NCBI GenBank assembly: GCA_004123355.1
Contig: SCHM01000001.1
Coordinates: 5,138,001-5,202,000 of the forward strand
Length of the DNA: 64,000 bases
Source of the DNA: Amphirosellinia nigrospora
Lineage: Eukaryota > Ascomycota > Sordariomycetes > Xylariales > Xylariaceae
Direction of reading: 5' to 3'
Shown here in pieces: positions 58,126 through 64,000 of this stretch (positions within the stretch are counted from its first letter, which is position 1; the number at the start of each line of letters is the position of its first letter). The position numbers were made by a program, and so were the translations under genes. The notes beneath the pieces were generated by a model. The model worked only from the letters and a program-made list of their open reading frames with translations, was not told the DNA's origin and made no database searches.

Positions 58126-58821
58126 GAACTTGTCAAGCCTAGTGCTCGTTGATGATCGTCATGTGTGCAGTAAATTGGATCACGGCGGCAAAACCCGCCG
58201 GAAGGCGCTTAAGCGGAGGAACAAAATAGGTTGAGGTAGGTTAGGACAACCTAAACTTGTTGTGAGAAGTTTGGGTAGGCTGGAGGATTCTGCGCCGGCA
58301 AACGGTCAGATTTATCCTCAGCTGAAATCGGTGACCCGGATAAGGCAACGAGGCCATTTTCTGATTCGCTGCACTACAGTCTTGTCAGCTGCATCTTCCA
58401 GCCTTAATTATCATGAATGCTATGTATGTACCATTGAGGCCGTTTGACTTGATTGGCTTAGACAGCCTTTCCCCTGCATTCAACCTTCTTTTCCCTTCTT
58501 TATTTGCTTATGGGCGCACCGAGTGCCTTCGTAGAAGGTCGGCACGAAAGGAAATACGTAGTATCAGAAAATACGTAGTAACAAGCGAGCAGTCTTCGTT
58601 CTATTTTAGGGGCTAGGATTGATGCTCTTAAACATCGTACTCAACGCTATCGGTGTCTTGAGTGCAGTCATGTGGCTTAGGGAGAGCATAATGTTTTCGG
58701 AAACTACTATCAAAAGGGAATTGAAATCATGCTAAATAGTAAGATGTTGAGGAGACGGGCGATTTCGATGTATACAGTAGGTAAAACCCGCTGGTCAACA
58801 CAAAAATATATCACTCTTAGG
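58126..58821. other. Intergenic between zinc-finger and HET genes
   Basis: This is promoter of the zinc-finger gene and 3' flank of the HET gene, both on the minus strand. A short duplication of atacgtagta occurs around 58553-58582. No gene is seen. Confidence 0.45.
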
Positions 58822-61332
58822 CTAAGCAAGAACTACAACATCCCGTTTCACATTCCGGTATAACTTGTCCTTCGTTTTCAGAAGCCCGACCCTCTTCCAG
58901 CGGTCTCCAGATGGCCTGATGATGAGGATCAGATTGGCTGGCTGCCAGTCCTCCCACATGTGTCTCCATTTTGGGTCTGCATTGTATATAGACGTACGGC
59001 TGACGAGGATAAACCTCCAGTTCAAGTTATTCCATGTTCTTTCTTCGTTAGGTGCATGTTGAGGAAGCTCGTCGGGACAGTCTATATAACCTCATACGGC
59101 GCAGCGTGGACTTGGCCGGCAATGGTAACAAACACCTTTTCTGAATCATATGCGCTCTCACCTTTCCGAGGCTGGAAAATCACATCCTCAATATCTCCGA
59201 CGCGGGACTCGACCTTAATCAGGGTACTATGCTCTGGGATCACTTTCGTGGAACTACACTGAAATGCGATATCAAACTCGGTCCATTTTGGGGTAGCTCC
59301 CTATCGAGCGGTAGCCACAACTTAACATCGCTATTTAGGACTGTCCATACGTCCGTCGGTAGCTCCTTGGTGCCGTCAGGGTCACAGTCGAAGTTGACGG
59401 ATCCTCCGAAGACGCTGACCCAAGACCACGTGGGCATGGGCGGTCGCCGAGAGCAAGCTGTACCACGATCGACTGCCCAACTCAAACCATGGAGGAATGC
59501 TAGTACAGGTGATGGATGAAGGGGTTCCCCCGGGCCAGGCAAGCAGTCGTATGTGTAGTTGTCGTAGTACGTACCGCCGAATATCGTCTTTCGCTCTCGC
59601 TGCTTAGAAGCGGTTAACATTGTTGCGGATATCATCTTCTCCATCCGTCGGTCCCTGGCGTACTTTTCGACTACAATTCGAACACAGATACTGATCGTCT
59701 TTGGGAGCGTTGGGAGACATTCGTAGCCCGTCACGGGATCTATTGTCCTTGATAGTTCGCGGCCTGCTCTTGTGATGAGCGGGACGCCATATAATTCCAG
59801 TAAATCGACCGGCTCAATATCCCTCGGAAAGCATTAAGCCCGTCGTTTTGGTCGCCCATCACTCTTTTAAGATAGATGTTGACATCACGTTGAAACTGGG
59901 CGAGTTCGCTCTCTGCAGACTCGAGACCCCCGTCTCGAAGTAGAACAAGTTGGCCAGTGAGACCTCCGGATCTGCACCTGAATAAGGGTCATACTCAGTG
60001 GCATCGCCGTCTCCTTTGTGAGGCTTGATGTTGGGGAAGTTTGGCAATAATTCACTCCAATACGTAGTTCTACATATGAAGTAGACCTGATCTTGCGTGA
60101 ATAAGAGACAACGCCTAGATAGCAATGCTTCTTGGAACGTCCAAGCTCGAGTTGACCATTCCGACTTCCTCACAGAGGCCAGAATGTCGGGATTTAGTGA
60201 AAGAAGTGTGTGCCCTGCCAAATCAGCCTGTGATGGTTCGTTCCGTGGTACTATCGGTTCGGTGCCAACCCCAGGGAGGCCGTAAGTATCGTCGCTCCCA
60301 GCCATGGCCACAATAGTCAGAGTGGCATTCTCGTATATATGGTCCATGATGGCCAAGTCCCTGGCCTTCTTGACTTCATTTTTCTGGTCAATGCAGTGGC
60401 GGTCTACCCAGAGATATCTAAAGCCCAGTCTTAGGGTAAGCGCTATCGCATCTCGCACAGTTCGAGGTGCTGCCGACACAGCCCACGGATCGTCACAGTC
60501 TGGTGGCTCTCCCCACCGATAGCTTAAAGCAAAGTACGGCTCACCTCCCGGCAACGCAATTTTTGACTTCGATTGGCAATCAACAACCGTCAAAGTAATG
60601 CTTAGCTGGTCCAGTGACGCTTGAGGTTGGCGGCAGGCAGGGTGGTTAGTCTGACACCTACTTATCCATTGCCGAAGCAGAGTGAAATCAGTTTGCTTAG
60701 GATCAATAACGTGAGCCATGTAAGGGGATCCATATTCGCGTTTACCGCTATCATCGTGCTTGATCGCAGGCACAAGGAGACCTTGAGCGCCATGGCGATG
60801 GTTCCTCCGTGACAAGCCTTTTAAGTGATTTTCAGGACGCTGATGACGGCCTACGCTAACCGTAAGTCCCATTATGTAGTGTTCGGGCGTATAATGTTCG
60901 GCAGCCAGCCTTTCACGCTCGCCAAGCAAGTTGACCGTGTACACAGCGAAATGATTAGGCCGCAGCCATTCTTTGTCATTCATCATAGGCGCCTGGACAA
61001 GTAGTTTACACAGCACAGGTAGATGGCTTCAATACCGAACCAATGTCACCGTCGAACAAATGCGAAGCAAACCGATAGCGGTCAAAAACATCGTCCCAAT
61101 GCTCAGCAAGCACATCACATGGATGACGAGGCATGCGTTGTGTAGAAGATGATGGTCGTGCCGTCACATCGACCGCTTGGCATTCAAACTCATGGACTCT
61201 TTGTAACTTATATTCCGGTAGATCTGTTGTCGGGTTAAATGGCTCTTGATGAGCATACTGCGATTTCTTGAACAGAGGATATGATTCGGTGAATGACACG
61301 GCCTCGTCAAGCCCCCTGCGTGTCCAATCCAT
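58822..61332 (-). CDS. HET-domain (heterokaryon incompatibility) protein
   Basis: HET proteins trigger cell death on non-self recognition or act in related self/non-self responses. The chosen start is the ATG at 61332 (MDWTRRGLDEAVSFTES). A linker is followed by the HET domain: ALSYRWGEPPDCDDPW, TVRDAIALTLRLGFRYLWVD, RHCIDQKNEV, MDHIYENATLTIVAMAGSD and STRAWTFQEALLSRRCLLFT. The typical C-terminal region follows: LHGLSWAVDRGTACSRRPPM, PTWSWVSVFGGSVNFD and WKRVGLLKTKDKLYRNVKR to the stop at 58822. The long central frame covering the HET domain is intact. The outer parts lie in other frames, so the full product cannot be read exactly, and whether this reflects error or an ageing allele is open. 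HET genes are numerous and variable, and the palindromic repeat nearby supports an accessory setting. Confidence 0.85.
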
Positions 61333-62532
61333 AATGGGAAAATGTGTAGGTAGAGACTTTGAGCAAAGAACGCATAGAAATAGCGACCAACCAAAGCTCA
61401 CGCAGAAAGATACCAACAACGATAAGATGATGTGATGTTCTTACGCCTCACTTCGTCATGTAATCGTGTGTACATTTCAGGACCCCCCACTTTCCAAATA
61501 TGGCCTGTGAAGTAAGCGAATGGCAATCCGCTCCCAACATACCTCGAAGCAATTGCTCTTAGCTGGAGATCGGAACTTCATCAACATTAATTTCATGATA
61601 GCAAAATACGTAATGTTTGAAGTAAGTATCGTATTGCGTCAGTTGTAATGGATATATGTTGCCGATTGTAAGCATATCGTGAAATGCAATTGATATCGAA
61701 TGAGTAACTAAATGTGCATTAGTTGGGTTTCATGAACTGTATTTTAAAGAGGCTTACCTGTTTGACTTGAAAGTTTAGTCACTCATTTGGCATAGTCATG
61801 GTATTCAGAGGGAAATGGGAACAGAGCATAAGGATGCCTGGGTAACATTAGGTACTTTGGCAAATAGTATCATAGCTGCTTCATACTTCCTCGTTAGGAA
61901 AATATATAAATTTGTTTCCAGAGTTGGAGATGTCAGTTTTTAGGCACATTGAGATTATCGTTGAGCTGTATAGTGTTGTGGTTTGGTATTGTTGTTGACG
62001 CTACTCTAGTTATAAGCGAGACCAGGTTCCCTCGACTCTACACATTACCCCCTCGTAGGATGACTATAGACTAACTCTAATCTCATATTCCTCCGTATAG
62101 AATCAATCTCACCCGCGAGATAACACCGATTCGGGCGATAAACTCCCACACCATCGACTTACATGCAGCACCTTTCCGTCTGGAACCAATAAGCGGCTTC
62201 AATATCCTTCTGCCTGAAAAAGCCACTAGGCCTCCATATCACCGACACCCTGGACCACTTGATTACTTAGTTTCTTGGTATAGATCTGCCTAGAAATGAA
62301 GGGGTAGAAATTAAGGTATAGATTTGATTTAGGCTGACGTATAACACTGCATAGTTGTAGCGATAAGTATCGGCTATGAGTATTAGATAGGCAGCAGGAG
62401 GCAAGTTAGCTTTCCTGCAAGCTGGGCAAACTTTTAGAACGATAAACTACCTACTTTACATACTGGAGCTATAGTCAGTGACAACACGACTGTCAAAGTT
62501 AACATCGACCTTGGAAACCTGAGTGATTCAAG
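61333..62532. promoter_or_regulatory. Divergent intergenic region, HET gene / V-ATPase gene
   Basis: About 1.2 kb of AT-rich DNA between two divergent starts presumably carries both promoters. No gene or repeat is recognised. Confidence 0.4.
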
Positions 62533-63455
62533 ATGGAAAGGTATATTGATGCGCGTTGGTAAGTGAGTGGACAACGGGAACCTTGAGCCAACCCAACCCT
62601 CTCACAAAAGACCCTCCATCAACTTGGACCTCCTCTTGCCAACTAATACTACTTGTTCCCAAATAGCCCCGTCTATGCCGTACTATCCGTCTCGAAGCAC
62701 TACGTCAGCGCGAGCGACACCACCTCCCCACCCATCATGAACTGGCCTGGCTTATCTTACTTACACTGCCAAAACAGTCGTTCTTTGGAACGATGGGCTG
62801 CGCTGCCTCGATTGTGTTCACCGTGATCGGGCATCTTACGGAACAGCGAAGTCGGCCGGGGCCATATTCTCCTCGGGAATCATCCGACCGGACCGGCTCA
62901 TGCAGAACACGTAGGTACCTCTATACGGCGGATTTAAACAATCCCTATCAGACCTGTCTGTGATATTTATGTGTATGGGATATGACGAGAAGATGACTGA
63001 CAACCTACCTTTACATCTAGACTATGCGCAATCATGGCCCAGATCCTCTCTATCTACGGCCTCGTAGCAAGCGTCATCATCCAAGGCGACCTAGAAGAAA
63101 AGATGCCGCTCTACCAAGGCTTCATGCAGTTCTCGGCCGGGGTCTCGGTCGGGCTGTGCGGGCTCGCGGCCGGGTTCGCCATCGGTATCGTAGGGGATGC
63201 CGGCGGTAGGTTCCCCCCCCCCCCCCCCCCTTTTTTACAAAATAACCCGTAAAGCAATCCCTTCTAGATTTGGTACACTTCGGACTAATTTTGTACGATG
63301 GACGTAAAAGTCCGCGCCAGCACTCTGCAGCCGCGCTTGTACATCGGCATGGTCTTGATCCTGATCTTCGCCGAGGTCTTGGGACTCTACGGGTTGTGGT
63401 GTGCGTGCTGATGCTCACGAAATCGAAGCAGAACGTGACGCTGTGTGAATACTAA
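62533..63455 (+). CDS. vma11: V-type ATPase proteolipid subunit (c', Vma11-like)
   Basis: This is a membrane-ring subunit that carries protons in the vacuolar ATPase. Exon 1 is only 8 bases (62533-62540, ATGGAAAG) and exon 2 only 13 (62667-62679), together giving MESPVYA. Exon 3 starts at 62778 ([18 protein letters not shown], then [20 protein letters not shown]). Introns at 62911-63020 and 63206-63310 flank [19 protein letters not shown] and [20 protein letters not shown]. The last exon reads [22 protein letters not shown], including the essential proton-carrying Glu, and ends [11 protein letters not shown] at 63455. The four-helix layout is complete. Divergent residues and the tail favour c' (Vma11) over c (Vma3), though this is not certain. 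Three one- or two-base slips (near 62835, 63325 and 63395) look like indel errors. Confidence 0.88.
63213..63236 (+). repeat. C18-T6 homopolymer tract in V-ATPase intron
   Basis: Eighteen consecutive C's are followed by six T's, seven bases after an intron donor. Such a run is rare elsewhere in the window and is prone to length errors. A four-stranded or i-motif structure on the C strand is possible but conjectural. Confidence 0.8.
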
Positions 63456-64000
63456 GCGACATAATCAATAGCAACAGCAGTGTCGGCGTTGAATAGAAGG
63501 GAAATGAGCAGAGGTTGAGAAACTGGGAACAAGTGTAAATGACTATAGAGAGTTGGCATCGTAGATGATGGGTGTGGCTTAAGTCTATTATTTCTAGTCG
63601 TTTTAACGAGAGAAACAGGGTCACGACGATAGATGAAAACGTAAACCGAGCCGTCATACTTAAATGGTAGGCGAGATGGGTTTGCACAGTTGTCCTACCC
63701 GCTGCGTTCTAAAATATATGCTGGGCGGCCCTCATGCTTGTCTTATTAACCTATCCATGCGAACCAAACTGAGCCATCTACACTACGATAATAAACAATG
63801 CGAGCCAAGGCGCCTCCGGAACGCCTATTATTTCGAACTATCCGTTGATGAGCATTTTTCTCGCCTAGGCATATTCTATGCCTCGTCGATTTTTCAATCT
63901 CTGCTTTGGCCTCTTCCAAGTTTCCTTACTTTTCTTCGCCATTCGATTTGGCTTTTGGCATAAGCGAGCTAAAGGAGATTTGGTTAGATTCCATGTCTAA
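63456..64000. other. Right-end intergenic DNA
   Basis: This is 3' flank of the V-ATPase gene. A 99-codon plus-strand frame (63664-63963) lacks any recognisable feature and I do not call it a gene. Confidence 0.45.

Noticed and set aside
1-64000. CRISPR array, prokaryotic operons, ribosome binding sites
   Set aside because: The DNA is fungal nuclear with spliceosomal introns, and no regularly spaced repeats of CRISPR type occur.
1-64000. LTR elements or other virus-like copies
   Set aside because: No reverse transcriptase, integrase, capsid or paired long terminal direct repeats were recognised on either strand. Heavily mutated remnants in the gene deserts cannot be excluded by eye.

Overview
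This window is nuclear DNA of a filamentous ascomycete (Pezizomycotina), most likely a Sordariomycete. The evidence is the gene set and gene style: short GT-AG introns of about 50-130 bases, a HET-domain gene, a DUF7704 membrane protein, a Byr2/Ste11-type MAPKKK with SAM and Ras-binding domains, sphinganine C4-hydroxylase Sur2, mitochondrial Htd2, and intergenic DNA rich in taggta/tacctag motifs. The order within the class (Xylariales is my guess) is inference.

Layout. 1-5.8 kb is gene-poor. 5.8-22.6 kb is a dense housekeeping block: a four-RRM Nrd1-type RNA-binding protein (+), a histidine acid phosphatase (-), a mitochondrial PPR protein (+), kinetochore Mtw1/Mis12 (-), a proline-rich AIM3/verprolin-like adaptor (+), TCTP (-), Sur2 (+) and a DUF7704 protein (-). 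22.6-31.0 kb is a gene desert of more than 8 kb. A conserved unknown protein (31.0-32.3 kb, +) and the MAPKKK ste11 (34.8-37.6 kb, -) follow, separated by empty DNA. 42.6-54.0 kb holds a PH-like/LRR protein (+), mitochondrial Htd2 (-), DNA ligase I cdc9 (+) and a GPI-type aspartic protease (-). 54.0-62.5 kb looks accessory: an 800-base imperfect palindrome, a 2 x ~105-base direct repeat, a C2H2 zinc-finger gene and a HET gene. A V-ATPase proteolipid gene (+) with two tiny exons lies near the right end.

The genes do not form one pathway. Neighbours are mostly divergent or convergent pairs sharing promoters or terminators. Themes include mitochondrial function (PPR, Htd2 and a possible mitochondrial ligase isoform), membrane and lipid biology (Sur2, V-ATPase), and signalling or incompatibility (Ste11, HET).

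A caution applies to all protein models. Most conserved genes, including essential ones (TCTP, cdc9, mtw1, vma), are interrupted by one- or two-base indels with the codons preserved on both sides. ste11 and the DUF7704 gene are perfectly open. I read the indels as uncorrected sequencing errors concentrated in parts of the window rather than gene death. Gene boundaries are therefore spans over several frames. The most unusual structures are the 55235-56030 palindrome with RIP-like changes between its arms, the AUG-less in-frame mitochondrial-type leader of cdc9, and an in-frame open stretch directly after the ste11 stop.
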